Assembly (NCBI GenBank): GCA_021797355.1 | Contig: JAJZZX010000007.1 | Coordinates: forward strand, 36,012 to 100,011 | DNA: 64,000 bases | Origin: Thermoplasmata archaeon | GTDB taxonomy: Archaea > Thermoplasmatota > Thermoplasmata > Thermoplasmatales > Thermoplasmataceae | Direction: 5' to 3' | Shown here: piece after piece, positions 27,308 to 36,605 of the stretch | How positions within the stretch are numbered: position 1 is the stretch's first letter | Layout of the letters: each line of letters begins with the position of its first letter | The notes under the pieces: model-generated | Told to the model about the DNA's origin: nothing | The model's database searches: none | What the model saw: the letters and a program-made list of their open reading frames with translations, nothing else | Position numbers and translations under genes: made by a program

Positions 27308-28339
27308 ATGTTGAGTACGGGAAAAGAAAATTACCTTGACACTGATCCAGTGAAGATCAGGTCAATACTTACATCAAACGATGCGGAGAGCCAGAAGATC
27401 AGGCATAATGCTATTCAACTCATTATGGAGGCGATGCAGGATTCTGCTAACAGGGAGATTACAACAGTGGACGACCTGAAATGCCTCCCCATCTCCCTCT
27501 GGATACTCCGCAGATTTGATGAATCGATCCTGACAGCAAGGGTGATAAACCACTCAAGAGACCTTCTTGAACAGTTTCTTTCAAGCCAGAAAATTCTCCC
27601 CGAGTATGTCTCTGACTATGGCAGGATATATGGTGTGGCTGCAGAATATGACGAATTAAGGGCACTGTTCAAGATGAGCATAGGCCAGTTTGTGGCATAT
27701 TCCTCCAGGCTCAGCGGGTACAGGTACAGGCTTGTTTACCAGAGTGTCAAGCGCGGCTTTGTATACTGTGACAGGGAAGTGGCGGTAAAAATCATAAGGG
27801 AAGCATTTGTCAGAAGGGTATTCTCCATATTTGAGAAACTTCCTGAGGATGAAAGCTATACAGTGACCGCACCGCTTGGTGACAGGGTGGATGACCTGTA
27901 TGAGACATTCCTCAGGTCTGGCATTAAACATTCCATAGACCTTGGTGACGTGGATGCCACGCTATTCCCTCCCTGCATAAAGGAATACATATCACAGATG
28001 CGGGACGGAGTTAACCTGCCGCACATGGCAAGGTTCACCCTTGTAAGCTTCCTCCACAAGGTTGGAATGGACAGCAAGGGCATAATAGAACTATTCAAGA
28101 CCGCCCCAGATTTCAATGAAAAGATGACCACGTACCAGGTTAATCATGTTACAGGGGAAATATCCAGCACGGAATATTCACCACCCAAATGCTCGGTTCT
28201 AAGATCAAACCACCTTTGCTACTGGGGTGACGATCCGTTATGCCACAGAGAATGGCTCAGGCACCCGATGCAATACTATACATACAAGAAGAGAAAAAAA
28301 TCAGGAGAGCTTCCTCTCAATAAGCTTAAGAAGGGTTGA
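27308..28339 (+). CDS. priL: DNA primase large subunit
   Basis: 343 aa. The C-terminal domain has four cysteines that fit the [4Fe-4S] site: C223 (PPCIKEY), C295 (PPKCSVLRS), C304 and C312 (DDPLCHREW). The rest is helical, as in archaeal and eukaryotic PriL/p58. With PriS it starts primers for replication. The basic tail extends into a 39-bp convergent overlap with the SRP19 gene. Confidence 0.9.
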   Translation: MLSTGKENYLDTDPVKIRSILTSNDAESQKIRHNAIQLIMEAMQDSANREITTVDDLKCLPISLWILRRFDESILTARVINHSRDLLEQFLSSQKILPEYVSDYGRIYGVAAEYDELRALFKMSIGQFVAYSSRLSGYRYRLVYQSVKRGFVYCDREVAVKIIREAFVRRVFSIFEKLPEDESYTVTAPLGDRVDDLYETFLRSGIKHSIDLGDVDATLFPPCIKEYISQMRDGVNLPHMARFTLVSFLHKVGMDSKGIIELFKTAPDFNEKMTTYQVNHVTGEISSTEYSPPKCSVLRSNHLCYWGDDPLCHREWLRHPMQYYTYKKRKKSGELPLNKLKKG

Positions 28340-28555
28340 CTTCTTCATGTTTGCTTCTATGACGTACATCCTGGATTTTTCCCATGGAACTCTTGGATAG
28401 TGTGCATCCCTGGCCTCAAATTTCAGAGACAATGATTTCAGTATGTCCTCCAACTTCTGATCTGAATAATTCTTGGCACTCTGGAGGGAAATCCGCCGGC
28501 CAAGCCTGCGTGATACCTTAGGATTAAAATACTGGCTAAAAAGAGTCAGTGTCAT
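28301..28555 (-). CDS. srp19: Signal recognition particle 19 kDa protein
   Basis: 84 aa. SQYFNPKVSRRLGRRIS (about 7-23) and HYPRVPWEKSRMYVIEA (about 52-68) are typical of archaeal SRP19, which binds 7S RNA and promotes SRP54 assembly. Slightly short for the family. The start overlaps the S8e stop by 4 bp (ATGA), so translation is coupled. Confidence 0.88.
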   Translation of the reverse strand: MTLTLFSQYFNPKVSRRLGRRISLQSAKNYSDQKLEDILKSLSLKFEARDAHYPRVPWEKSRMYVIEANMKKSTLLKLIERKLS

Positions 28556-28929
28556 AGCAGAATTGCGTTCACTACGCCATCCTGGCCTGGTCTAGAAGTG
28601 ATCCTTGCCTCTCCCAATTCAGTGAGGATCACTGTACCCCTGGACATTATATTTCTCTGCACGTAATGCGGATTGGCAGGGTTTTCTTTGACAGTCTGAA
28701 TCTTCACGCTTTTGGTGGTCTTGTCCTTGGGATTGTAAACGTTTGCTTTGTCCGCCCTCATTAGTATAGCCTTTGTTCCACCACCCATCTTCCTGATAAC
28801 TTTCCTGGCCTCAGGGCCCACCCTGGTAAGCGTTGGCTCTCTACCGAGCTCGTACCGCCTTTTCTTTCTTCCCTGCTTTAACTTCCCGCCCGTAAATTTC
28901 TTTGAAGCCTTTCCCTGAAAGATTGTCAT
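28552..28929 (-). CDS. rps8e: Ribosomal protein S8e
   Basis: 125 aa, strongly basic. FQGKASKKFTGGKLKQGRKK at the N-terminus and TVILTELGEARITSRPGQDG at the C-terminus are typical of archaeal S8e. First gene of a two-gene operon with srp19. Confidence 0.95.
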   Translation of the reverse strand: MTIFQGKASKKFTGGKLKQGRKKRRYELGREPTLTRVGPEARKVIRKMGGGTKAILMRADKANVYNPKDKTTKSVKIQTVKENPANPHYVQRNIMSRGTVILTELGEARITSRPGQDGVVNAILL

Positions 28930-28992
28930 TCAAACATCACTCATCTGGCAGCTAATCGCAAACCTGAGTTGATGGAAATGATAAAATGGTAT

Positions 28993-29547
28993 TTAAAACT
29001 GAGGCATATTTTTTGAAAAGTAATCCATGAACCAGTAACGCCTTTCCACAGAAGAAACGACCAAGGAGTTGGCTCCCAGCTTATGCTCATACAGATGTTC
29101 CAATATTCGCTTGTTCTGCGCGTCCCAATAGTCCCTCTCAACTTCATAGAAAATTGTGGACGCAAGCTTGTGTTTTGCCCTGAATAGGGTATCGGTAACT
29201 TCTGAATTCACTGTATCAAAATCTTTCCAGTAGTTAGCAAGGTAATTATAAATTGTATCGTCTATGAGGTCGAGCATATTTTTCTTAACCGAAAGCTCTG
29301 GAGTTGTGATTTTCTGCCTGAAGAAATCCTCTTTCATCTTTTGGAACGGCAATAGGTCGATGCTGCAATCATATATCTTTGAGAAGTTCTCCTTCTTAAG
29401 TATATGAGCAAGATCAGCATTGAATGTTGAGGAATCCGTGAAGAAAACCCCATCAGGAACCGCCGAAAGAATCCTCTGTGCTATGGATCTGGAATCATAG
29501 CCAGGAATTGATATCCTAAGGCTTTCAGGAGAGCAGATTATTTCCAT
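28993..29547 (-). CDS. Hypothetical protein, unknown function
   Basis: 184 aa, soluble, alpha/beta N-terminal third then mostly helical and rich in aromatic residues near the end (DYWDAQNKR, SVERRYWFMDYF). No motif recognised. It precedes rps8e-srp19 on the same strand with a 63-bp gap and could be co-transcribed. Probably lineage-specific. Confidence 0.65.
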   Translation of the reverse strand: MEIICSPESLRISIPGYDSRSIAQRILSAVPDGVFFTDSSTFNADLAHILKKENFSKIYDCSIDLLPFQKMKEDFFRQKITTPELSVKKNMLDLIDDTIYNYLANYWKDFDTVNSEVTDTLFRAKHKLASTIFYEVERDYWDAQNKRILEHLYEHKLGANSLVVSSVERRYWFMDYFSKNMPQF

Positions 29548-29648
29548 TGTTGCATAATCTTATGCAGAACCTTAACCTTTGTGATTTCAATTTATTGGGA
29601 ATGATTTTCCTGCAGACCTATGATTGAATATTGTTACAAAAAAATAAT

Positions 29649-29990
29649 ATGCTTCAAACATTAACCTCCTTGATGGCAAAGCGTAAGATAGAGCAGTGGA
29701 TTGGCTTCATTGGTGGTTTACTCGGTGTAATTCTGGCAGGTCTTGCACTTCTAATCACACATATCGGTAAATTGTTTGGAGGTGTAGCCAGTCTTTCTGG
29801 CCCGGCTTACGTTACATTGCTCTTCAGCCTCATAGGGCTTTTCGGGGCCCTTCTTGTATCTTCAAGAAAGCATGACGGCGGCATGATCATGATAGTAATA
29901 GGTGTGGCAGGCGTAATTGCACTGGCCAGCCCCTGGTTTGCCGCACCGTTCATCCTTCTCATAATAGCTGGTGCAATTGCCCTGCTATGA
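29649..29990 (+). CDS. Small four-helix membrane protein (DUF4064-like)
   Basis: 113 aa. A short basic N-terminus precedes helices near WIGFIGGLLGVILAGLALLI, PAYVTLLFSLIGLFGALLV, MIMIVIGVAGVIALA and PFILLIIAGAIALL. The pattern resembles DUF4064 proteins. Function unknown. Start uncertain: TTG 29631, ATG 29649 and ATG 29673 are in frame. Confidence 0.6.
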   Translation: MLQTLTSLMAKRKIEQWIGFIGGLLGVILAGLALLITHIGKLFGGVASLSGPAYVTLLFSLIGLFGALLVSSRKHDGGMIMIVIGVAGVIALASPWFAAPFILLIIAGAIALL

Positions 29991-30071
29991 AATATTCCCG
30001 GGATAAACCTATATATCTTCAGGCTTACGTCGGATCTTGCATGGTTTTTAAGTACCTGACAATCCCTGTTC

Positions 30072-31028
30072 ATGTGGGCAGTCATCTTTGGCTTAGCCAA
30101 CCTAGCGGCATTAGGTGCCGGCACAGCCATATCAGTGGTACTTCTAGCCACAGATCATAAGAGCAGCACTTTGCCTGTTCTCATATCACTGCCAGTTTCA
30201 GGCATTCTTTATCTGATCACCCTGTCTTTCTTTCCTTTCCTAGTCACTGTGCTGTCATTGGCAAGCGCAAAGTATCTTTATTCCAGAAGATTCTTCCTGG
30301 TATCGCCATGGCTGCTCGCAATTGGAATTCTTATATATTCAATGAACGCAAGTCAGATGCTCTGGAGGTCCTTTGACATTGCCATCGGTTATGGTACTGC
30401 AGTTGCACTATTTACTGACGCTACAGTCCTAAAGATGATAATGAAAAACGAGGAGTCCAGGGGAAGCAACAGGCACATAGAGGTTATCAGGGATCTCTTG
30501 CACATGGGTGCAGGGGCAATACTGGTGGCATTGGCCCTTGGATATGGCGAGGGCCACATGAGAATAGCATTGACCATTGCAGTATTCCCATTCTATTATG
30601 CGGGAAACTATTTTTCCTTATATCCAGGCAGCCGCCTGGGTAGAGCAGTCCATTCACTTGAGCGACCATCAACCGCTCTTGGTATTGGAGCCATATGGTT
30701 TGCAGCCGGTACCCTCATAGCACTTGGTCTGGTAAACTCAACGCCGGCTCTCGGGGTTGTTCTGTTTGCGACAACAATCGGTGATCCGCTGGCTACACTA
30801 TTTGGCACAAGATTTAATTCTCCACGGCTTCCATTCAACAGGAAAAAATCCGTGGCTGGTTTCTCGGCAATTCTCATATTTTCAGCTTCTTTCTCTTATT
30901 TGTTGCTTGGCATTGCTGGGATATTTCTTGGCGTTGTTGCCGCACTAGCTGAAAGTTTCTCATACTACCCGCTTGACGACAATTTTGCCATCCCGGTGAT
31001 CCTGGGCATAGCTGTTTCTCTTATCTGA
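30072..31028 (+). CDS. Dolichol/phytol kinase-like membrane protein (COG0170 type)
   Basis: 318 aa, about 8-9 membrane helices. The C-terminal half contains TTIGDPLATLFGTRF then PFNRKKSVAGFSA, close to the GDxxA...G and KSxEG motifs of the CTP-dependent polyprenol kinase family. Such enzymes phosphorylate dolichol or geranylgeraniol, here possibly for lipid carrier recycling in protein glycosylation or isoprenoid lipid salvage. The substrate is inferred from family only. Confidence 0.68.
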   Translation: MWAVIFGLANLAALGAGTAISVVLLATDHKSSTLPVLISLPVSGILYLITLSFFPFLVTVLSLASAKYLYSRRFFLVSPWLLAIGILIYSMNASQMLWRSFDIAIGYGTAVALFTDATVLKMIMKNEESRGSNRHIEVIRDLLHMGAGAILVALALGYGEGHMRIALTIAVFPFYYAGNYFSLYPGSRLGRAVHSLERPSTALGIGAIWFAAGTLIALGLVNSTPALGVVLFATTIGDPLATLFGTRFNSPRLPFNRKKSVAGFSAILIFSASFSYLLLGIAGIFLGVVAALAESFSYYPLDDNFAIPVILGIAVSLI

Positions 31029-31031
31029 ACA

Positions 31032-31964
31032 TTAAGGCTTTCTGTAGTAGAAGACCTCGCGCTTGCTGTCTTGCTGCGTGAAGCCGATGTTTTCATAGAG
31101 ATGTCTGGCCGGGTTCCCCTCCGTTACCCACAGTTCGGCATAGCTGAAGCCAAGCGATCTGAGCCTTTCCAGGGAATTGCTCATAAGGGTGGTTCCAAGT
31201 CCATTGCCACGGTAGCTGCTGTCCACAAATATGTCTGCGATTAGAGCAGCCCTTGTATTTGCGGAGGTTCTCTTCTTTGTTGCGAGAACAGATCCAATGA
31301 GCTTGCCATGGTGCCTCACAACGAAGCTGGCAGAAGGTATTATCTCACCGTAGGCACCATCGAATATGGACTTAGCCAGGGTAAATCTATCCATTTCACT
31401 TGTTGTGTGAAACAGTATCCTGTCTGGTGTCCCTTCGTAAGCCGCATATTCCGCTTTCGCATATTCCTGGTATGTTGTCCCATAAATCTCGGTGACCTCG
31501 AACTCGGCAGGGAATTTGTCGGCCTTAATAATCTGATCCGTGAGCCATATGATCATGGCATCCCTCCTATGTTTATTGTATCCCCTATCAAGCAGGTATT
31601 TCTCAGCCATGCTTTCCGCATTAAAGATCTCATTTATCATGAGGTACCTTTTCATTGATGAGGCAATCTTTTCAGCCCATTCCAGGAGGTTTTGGAGCCT
31701 TGCTTCGCTGGCAAAAGCCGGATCGGTGAAGCCAAGAGACCCGTAGATTCTGTCGTCGAGATTCTGGCTTTCCATGACAAAACCATAGGCAGCAACGTTA
31801 ATCCCGCTCAGAATTACCCTGGATTTGATCTTATTTGAATTCAGCTGGTCTATAATGCCTCTGAAGGAATCCCTAATTGCAATATCAGGATAGGTCTCTT
31901 CCAGGTGTTTTATCTGCCCTTCTAATATGGGCGCCCAGTCTATCTTGATATTACTTATCTCCAT
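31032..31964 (-). CDS. GNAT-family acetyltransferase (310 aa)
   Basis: The C-terminal 150 residues are a GNAT domain: GKLIGSVLATKKR, the acetyl-CoA motif DIFVDSSYRGNGLGTTLM and ELWVTEGNPARHLYENIGF. The N-terminal 150 residues may be a second, degenerate GNAT fold (AYGFVMESQNL, LLDRGYNKHRR). Substrate unknown. Converges with the kinase-like gene (3-bp gap) and diverges from malic enzyme. Confidence 0.75.
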   Translation of the reverse strand: MEISNIKIDWAPILEGQIKHLEETYPDIAIRDSFRGIIDQLNSNKIKSRVILSGINVAAYGFVMESQNLDDRIYGSLGFTDPAFASEARLQNLLEWAEKIASSMKRYLMINEIFNAESMAEKYLLDRGYNKHRRDAMIIWLTDQIIKADKFPAEFEVTEIYGTTYQEYAKAEYAAYEGTPDRILFHTTSEMDRFTLAKSIFDGAYGEIIPSASFVVRHHGKLIGSVLATKKRTSANTRAALIADIFVDSSYRGNGLGTTLMSNSLERLRSLGFSYAELWVTEGNPARHLYENIGFTQQDSKREVFYYRKP

Positions 31965-32042
31965 GATTTCACCATATTAAAATCGGAATAAAATTTCTTT
32001 CCTGTCCCTGTCCCCAGTATGAGCTCACATATTATGGCACAA

Positions 32043-32051
32043 CATTATAAG
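32043..32051 (+). promoter_or_regulatory. TATA box of malic enzyme gene
   Basis: CATTATAAG centred about 30 bp before the ATG at 32078, the spacing expected for a leaderless or near-leaderless archaeal transcript. Confidence 0.5.
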
Positions 32052-32077
32052 CGCACTGACGCTTACTGCCTGAGAAC

Positions 32078-33421
32078 ATGGACGATGTATCCAGGACAGA
32101 AGAATTCAACCGGGAAGCCATCAGCTACTCGGAATTCTACAAAGGTAAAATTCAGGTTCTTCCAAAGGTTCCAGTTCGTGGTCTGCAGGATTTCTCAATC
32201 TGGTATACGCCGGGAGTGGCAGCAGTTTCAAATAGAATAGCCGCTGATAAGGAGCAGTCATTTGAACTCACAGGAAGATGGAACTCAATTGCAATCCTGA
32301 CAGATGGATCAAGGGTTCTTGGGCTTGGAAATATTGGCCCTGAGGCGGCAATGCCCGTTATGGAGGGCAAATCTCTCATCTTCAATTTCCTGGGCGGCGT
32401 CAATGCCGTTCCAATTCCAATAAGGGTCAAAAGCCGTGAGGAGTTCATATCAGTGGCACAATCGCTTGAGCCCTCATTCGGCGGTTTCAACCTGGAAGAC
32501 ATAGAATCCCCGAAATGCTTCTACATACTGGAGAGCCTCCAGAAGACCCTTAGCATACCAGCTTGGCATGACGATCAGCTTGGAACTGCCTGCATAACTC
32601 TTGCCGGGCTCATTAACGCCCTCAGGGTCACAGGAAGGAAGATAGAGGATACGCGGATAGTACTCCTGGGATCTGGCGCGGCAAATATAGCGGCCGCCCA
32701 CCTTTTCTTCACTGCTGGTTTCAAGAAGGGAAATATCATTCTTGCAGATTCCCATGGAATACTTGAACCCGAAAGGGAAGATATGGACAGCCTGATGATC
32801 AACAACCCGTGGAAATATGAACTTGCAATGCAGACAAATTCTGACCGGCTGAAGGGGCCTGCGGAAAATGCGTTCAGGGGAGCGGACGTTATAATATCAG
32901 CTTCCAAGCCAGGCCCGGGAACAATAAAGAAGGAATGGATAAGCACTATGAACAAGGATTCAATAATTTTCGCTCTTGCAAATCCAGTACCCGAGATATG
33001 GCCAGAGGAGGCAAGGGTCGCAGGTGCCAGAATTATTGCAACCGGTAGGGGAGATTTCCCCAACCAGGTGAACAACAGCCTTGTCTTTCCAGGCGTATTC
33101 AGGGGGGTACTGGACGCAAGAGCTAAGGGAGTCAATTTCAAAATAATGGTCGCCGCATCATATGAAATAGCGGACTTCGTCAAGAATCCCGACGAGGAAC
33201 ACATAGTGCCCACGATGGACGACTGGGAACTCTATCCGAGCGTAGCAGCAGCAGTGGCCTCAAAAACTGTTGAGATGGGTCTTGCGAGGAAGTCAAATTC
33301 AAGGGCGGGATTCTACAGGAACGCCAAGGAACTTATTGAATTCAACAGAAATGTTTACCTGAAGATGATGAACGAGAAGATGATAAGGGAACTGCCAGGA
33401 GGGAATGAAATTGAAAGATAA
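32078..33421 (+). CDS. Malic enzyme (oxaloacetate-decarboxylating malate dehydrogenase)
   Basis: 447 aa. WYTPGVAAVS carries the catalytic Tyr region, and LTDGSRVLGLGNIGPEAAMPVMEGK and AWHDDQLGTACITLAGL are the family's substrate/metal motifs. The Rossmann fold has IVLLGSGAANIAAAHLF (about 198-214), and ALANPVPEIWPE follows. Converts malate to pyruvate and CO2 with NAD(P) reduction. Length matches prokaryotic short malic enzymes. The last 17 bp overlap the next gene, an acetyltransferase. Confidence 0.93.
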   Translation: MDDVSRTEEFNREAISYSEFYKGKIQVLPKVPVRGLQDFSIWYTPGVAAVSNRIAADKEQSFELTGRWNSIAILTDGSRVLGLGNIGPEAAMPVMEGKSLIFNFLGGVNAVPIPIRVKSREEFISVAQSLEPSFGGFNLEDIESPKCFYILESLQKTLSIPAWHDDQLGTACITLAGLINALRVTGRKIEDTRIVLLGSGAANIAAAHLFFTAGFKKGNIILADSHGILEPEREDMDSLMINNPWKYELAMQTNSDRLKGPAENAFRGADVIISASKPGPGTIKKEWISTMNKDSIIFALANPVPEIWPEEARVAGARIIATGRGDFPNQVNNSLVFPGVFRGVLDARAKGVNFKIMVAASYEIADFVKNPDEEHIVPTMDDWELYPSVAAAVASKTVEMGLARKSNSRAGFYRNAKELIEFNRNVYLKMMNEKMIRELPGGNEIER

Positions 33422-33896
33422 GGTTGTTGTTAGGGAATTCGCTCAGTCAGATCTGGATAGTGCCGTGGATTTGGTGCTCAGGCTCAAGAAGCTGAACGGG
33501 GAGTTCGATTCAGTTTTCGTGGTGTCCGATTCTGCCAGAAAGGATGCTGAAGATCGCCTGAACCAGCTTCTCAGAAACAGAGATAGTCACCTGGCGCTCG
33601 TTGCAGAAAAATCAGGCAAGCTCCTTGGAATAATTGCCATTAACATCATAGACAGGTGCTACTATCTTCCATCTAAGGAGGCAAGGATTACAGACTTCTA
33701 TGTGATGCCTGAATACAGGAGAACCGGCGCAGGAAAGATGTTGGTGGCAAGAAGCTATGAAGAGCTCAAGAAGAGAAAAATCACTCTCATAACTGCTGAG
33801 TTCCCATCGCAGAACCTCATTGCCCTGAAGTTCTATAAAAGCCTTGGATACAGGGAGATAGTGGGAATTTACGGGAAGGTTCTGGAAGAGGAATAA
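33405..33896 (+). CDS. GNAT-family acetyltransferase (163 aa)
   Basis: Single GNAT domain: LALVAEKSGKLLGIIAINI, ITDFYVMPEYRRTGAGKMLV (acetyl-CoA P-loop) and NLIALKFYKSLGYREI. GGAGGG sits directly before the ATG inside the malic enzyme gene, showing coupled translation. Substrate unknown. Confidence 0.85.
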   Translation: MKLKDKVVVREFAQSDLDSAVDLVLRLKKLNGEFDSVFVVSDSARKDAEDRLNQLLRNRDSHLALVAEKSGKLLGIIAINIIDRCYYLPSKEARITDFYVMPEYRRTGAGKMLVARSYEELKKRKITLITAEFPSQNLIALKFYKSLGYREIVGIYGKVLEEE

Positions 33897-34072
33897 AGGC
33901 AGTCTGCTTGATCTTTTTTCTTATTTCAGGCGTTTGCAGGATTAGCCATCGGCACTGGATAATCAGGTCTGGGAACGCGTTGAACGTTATGCAGATTCGC
34001 ACCCACCACATAGCGGACTATTGAGAATATCTACTCAACCTTGAATAAGCTGCTGACTGCAATGAGAGGAAG

Positions 34073-35272
34073 TCAAAGCAGGATACCCAATATCCCTGCA
34101 ATTTCAATCACCGCAAATGTGGCCCAGTATATTCTCATGTATGCTGGGGATAGGCGATTTGCTCCCATCACCTCAGGGCTGGAAACGAGCGACCCAAGAA
34201 GAACACCCACTGGTATCAGCACTATTACGAAAATTACCATAAGGCTTATGACTAGATTTACCAGTTCGGATCCAAGAACAATGGCAATCAACATTGCCGG
34301 AAAGCTTTCCAGTATGTATAGCAAATAGAATTTTCCCATAGACTTCATGCTTCCGTCCTTATGGGTCCCCCAGTTGAATACCTCCCCAATGCCCCAGGAA
34401 GATGCTAGTGAAATTACAACCAGAGCCAGGAAGCCAGAGGATATGAAACCTATGGAGATCAGATATGGAGCCGCTGGCCCAAATACCCTGGCAGCCGATA
34501 CAAGGTATCTTACCGCAACCTCGCCACCCATAAATGTACCCGCAATCACCACTCCGACCATGAGGAGCTCGCTAACAAGGGCACCAACATATGTTTCCCG
34601 CTTTATGAGGCGCAGATCTCCAGGGCCAAGTCGCTTTTCAGCGGTTGCACCAGCCTGGTAATAGAGCATGAATGGCATGATGACAGCGCCGATATTTGCT
34701 ACGATGTAGTAATCGAATCCGGAGTTTCCATATGGCTGTATGGGTGAGAGCCCCCTAATGATCATTTCTGCTGGAGGCCGGAAGAGGAAGACGCTTGATA
34801 TGATGGCTGCAATTAGGACAAGTGTGATTGGAAGCAGCACCTTTTCCATTCCGGAATATTTTTTTGAAAATACAATTGCATTGTGGACAATGAAGATAAT
34901 TGGAAGTGAAATTATTGGTGGTATGCCAATTATTGAGAAGCCAATTGCAATTCCGGCATATTCAGCCACGTATGAGATGAAGTCAGTGGCAGCCATTGGG
35001 ATGGCAGAAATGGCGGATAGTCTCCTGCTGTACTTTTCTCGCACAATCTCGCCTATGCCCTTGCCGGTTACAGCCCCGAGATTTCCAGCGGCATACTGAA
35101 TTACAGCAAGCGGAATTGCCAGGACAAGGAGTATGAAAATCACGTGGTATCCATATACGGATCCAGTTTCCAGTCCAGTTATGATGCTGGCAACATCCAC
35201 ATCAGCAATCATGACCAGCCAGGCAGGCCCAATCTTTGACATAAGGTTCCTTGCTTGGCTGTAGGAAAACAT
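34073..35272 (-). CDS. NRAMP-family metal transporter, divergent
   Basis: 399 aa, about 11 helices. TM1 reads MIADVDVASIITGLETG, so the metal-site Asp of the NRAMP DPGN motif is kept but Pro-Gly-Asn is Val-Ala-Ser. TM6 reads IMPFMLYYQAGAT, keeping the Met of MPH but lacking the His. These changes are typical of archaeal and non-classical NRAMP relatives and leave metal specificity open (Mn, Fe or Mg). It is downstream of a DtxR/MntR-type repressor gene, with a 22-bp palindrome at its own promoter, which supports a metal-import role. Confidence 0.83.
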   Translation of the reverse strand: MFSYSQARNLMSKIGPAWLVMIADVDVASIITGLETGSVYGYHVIFILLVLAIPLAVIQYAAGNLGAVTGKGIGEIVREKYSRRLSAISAIPMAATDFISYVAEYAGIAIGFSIIGIPPIISLPIIFIVHNAIVFSKKYSGMEKVLLPITLVLIAAIISSVFLFRPPAEMIIRGLSPIQPYGNSGFDYYIVANIGAVIMPFMLYYQAGATAEKRLGPGDLRLIKRETYVGALVSELLMVGVVIAGTFMGGEVAVRYLVSAARVFGPAAPYLISIGFISSGFLALVVISLASSWGIGEVFNWGTHKDGSMKSMGKFYLLYILESFPAMLIAIVLGSELVNLVISLMVIFVIVLIPVGVLLGSLVSSPEVMGANRLSPAYMRIYWATFAVIEIAGILGILL

Positions 35273-35278
35273 GATTTC

Positions 35279-35300
35279 ACTGTAAGGATATCCTTACAGT
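35279..35300. promoter_or_regulatory. Perfect 22-bp palindrome, candidate DtxR/MntR operator
   Basis: ACTGTAAGGAT followed by its exact reverse complement. It starts 6 bp upstream of the transporter ATG. A TATA box (TTATATATG, minus strand, 35309-35317) places the predicted transcription start inside the palindrome. Binding by the repressor encoded immediately upstream would block the transporter. Confidence 0.75.
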
Positions 35301-35319
35301 TTTCGTCCATATATAATTG

Positions 35320-35967
35320 TTATGCTTCATATATAAGATATCTCAAGGCCCTTCCGATATGCTTCGGAATGCCTGCGTCCCTGCAATTTCTGCCATGGAG
35401 GGCATTCTGCTCATCAGTGTCCACAATAGCGCCAGGCAAAAGTGAGTTCTGTCCAAGAAATTCAAGTATCTCCCTGTTTTCAAATATTACCCGTGAAATT
35501 TTGTAACTCTTTCCCGGTGAAAGCTCATCCATTGTCAGATCATTTATTTCACTGACGTTTCCCATGATATCCGGCACCGGATTTCCGTGGGGGCAGGTCT
35601 CGCAGCCGAATTTCTGGCATACTGCCCTTGCTATGTCCTCAGTTATGCCATGTTCTATGCCCATGGCCTGGTCATCTATCTGTTCCCATTTCATCGACAG
35701 TCCTTTCCACAGGAGTATTTCGGCAATCCTGTGCTTCCGCAGGAACAGGTTTGCTGCTTGCTGACCAGCAGAGGAGAGGACGTATTTCCCCCTATCCTGC
35801 TTATTCACGAATCCCTTCTGGAGAAGTATCTTTATCTCGTCATAGGCACTTTGCCTTGTCGTATTGAGCAGGTGGGCAATATCGCTAAGTGACGCAAAAC
35901 CTTTGTACAGGGTAAATTCATCCAGCGATTTCAGATAATCCTCCGCGGTGACGGTTCTGGCTTCCAC
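35320..35967 (-). CDS. DtxR/MntR-family metal-dependent repressor with FeoA-like domain
   Basis: 215 aa. The N-terminal winged helix (TAEDYLKSLDEFTLYKGFASLSDIAHLLNTTRQSAYDEIKILLQKGFV) is followed by the dimerisation/metal domain with HRIAEILLW, IEHGITEDIA and CETCPHGNPVP. The C-terminal 75 residues (LSPGKSYKISRVI...LLPGAIVD) form an SH3/FeoA-like domain. Represses metal uptake when metal is bound. Starts at a GTG, probably leaderless, with ATTATACAA about 20 bp upstream. Its gene ends 47 bp before the transporter start. Confidence 0.87.
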   Translation of the reverse strand: MEARTVTAEDYLKSLDEFTLYKGFASLSDIAHLLNTTRQSAYDEIKILLQKGFVNKQDRGKYVLSSAGQQAANLFLRKHRIAEILLWKGLSMKWEQIDDQAMGIEHGITEDIARAVCQKFGCETCPHGNPVPDIMGNVSEINDLTMDELSPGKSYKISRVIFENREILEFLGQNSLLPGAIVDTDEQNALHGRNCRDAGIPKHIGRALRYLIYEA

Positions 35968-36605
35968 GATCCATATATCTGTTTTGTATAATATATGTGC
36001 CGGTGTCTGCTTGCCCTATGCCGGCAGCTAAATGGTGTCGACGGTAATGGTAAGGCCTTGCATGAAATCCATTCCAAAGTCGTCGTAGCAATAGAGCAGC
36101 AGTGTACACTGAAGGCAGCCTTTTTAAAGGCATCTTCGCATTGCCCTTGTGCCAGTGTGCAGGGAACATTTATTCCTTTCCCAAACTTGGGAAACTATCT
36201 TCATGCCCCGCATTCTAGGAATTCCGGGATTCATTGTGTTGACAAGATCAAGCTATGGCCATCCCTGCCGGATTTCATGTCTAAGCAGGCCCAGATCAAG
36301 GCTAAAGGGGAGACCTCAACCTATATAGCAGTCCGCAACAGGCGACTGGAATGCGGACATAGCTACTGAGATCATTGCAAAAAAACTTTCTGCTGAATGG
36401 TGGTTCAATGTGAAAATGTGGGATGAATCCTGCAAGGCCAAGAATTACAGGACACCACTCCTCAGACTCGCATTCCATTGTCAATGCCCCCCTTCCGTTT
36501 TATCCAAGGGCATTGCCGTGCAGGGACTGTCTACGAATAATGATTTTTCCGATCCTTAAGATTTTCAATGTAAGGTGGTTCTGGCAGCTTTGATGAATGC
36601 CACTG
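35968..36605. other. Gene-poor stretch with frame-broken coding remnant
   Basis: 638 bp with no intact recognisable gene. The first bases hold the repressor promoter. At 36177-36194 there is a strong inverted repeat TTTCCCAA-AC-TTGGGAAA. On the plus strand, a 124-codon frame ending at 36369 (…IKAKGETSTYIAV) is continued in another frame (about 36340-36560) by GDWNADIATEIIAKKLSAEW and FNVKMWDESCKAKNYRTP. This suggests a decayed gene with a frameshift near 36340. No family is recognised; a transposase or other mobile-element origin is only a guess. Confidence 0.3.

Noticed and set aside
32575..33213. 212-codon minus-strand frame
   Set aside because: Antisense to malic enzyme, whose motifs are unambiguous; low-complexity hydrophobic composition typical of shadows.
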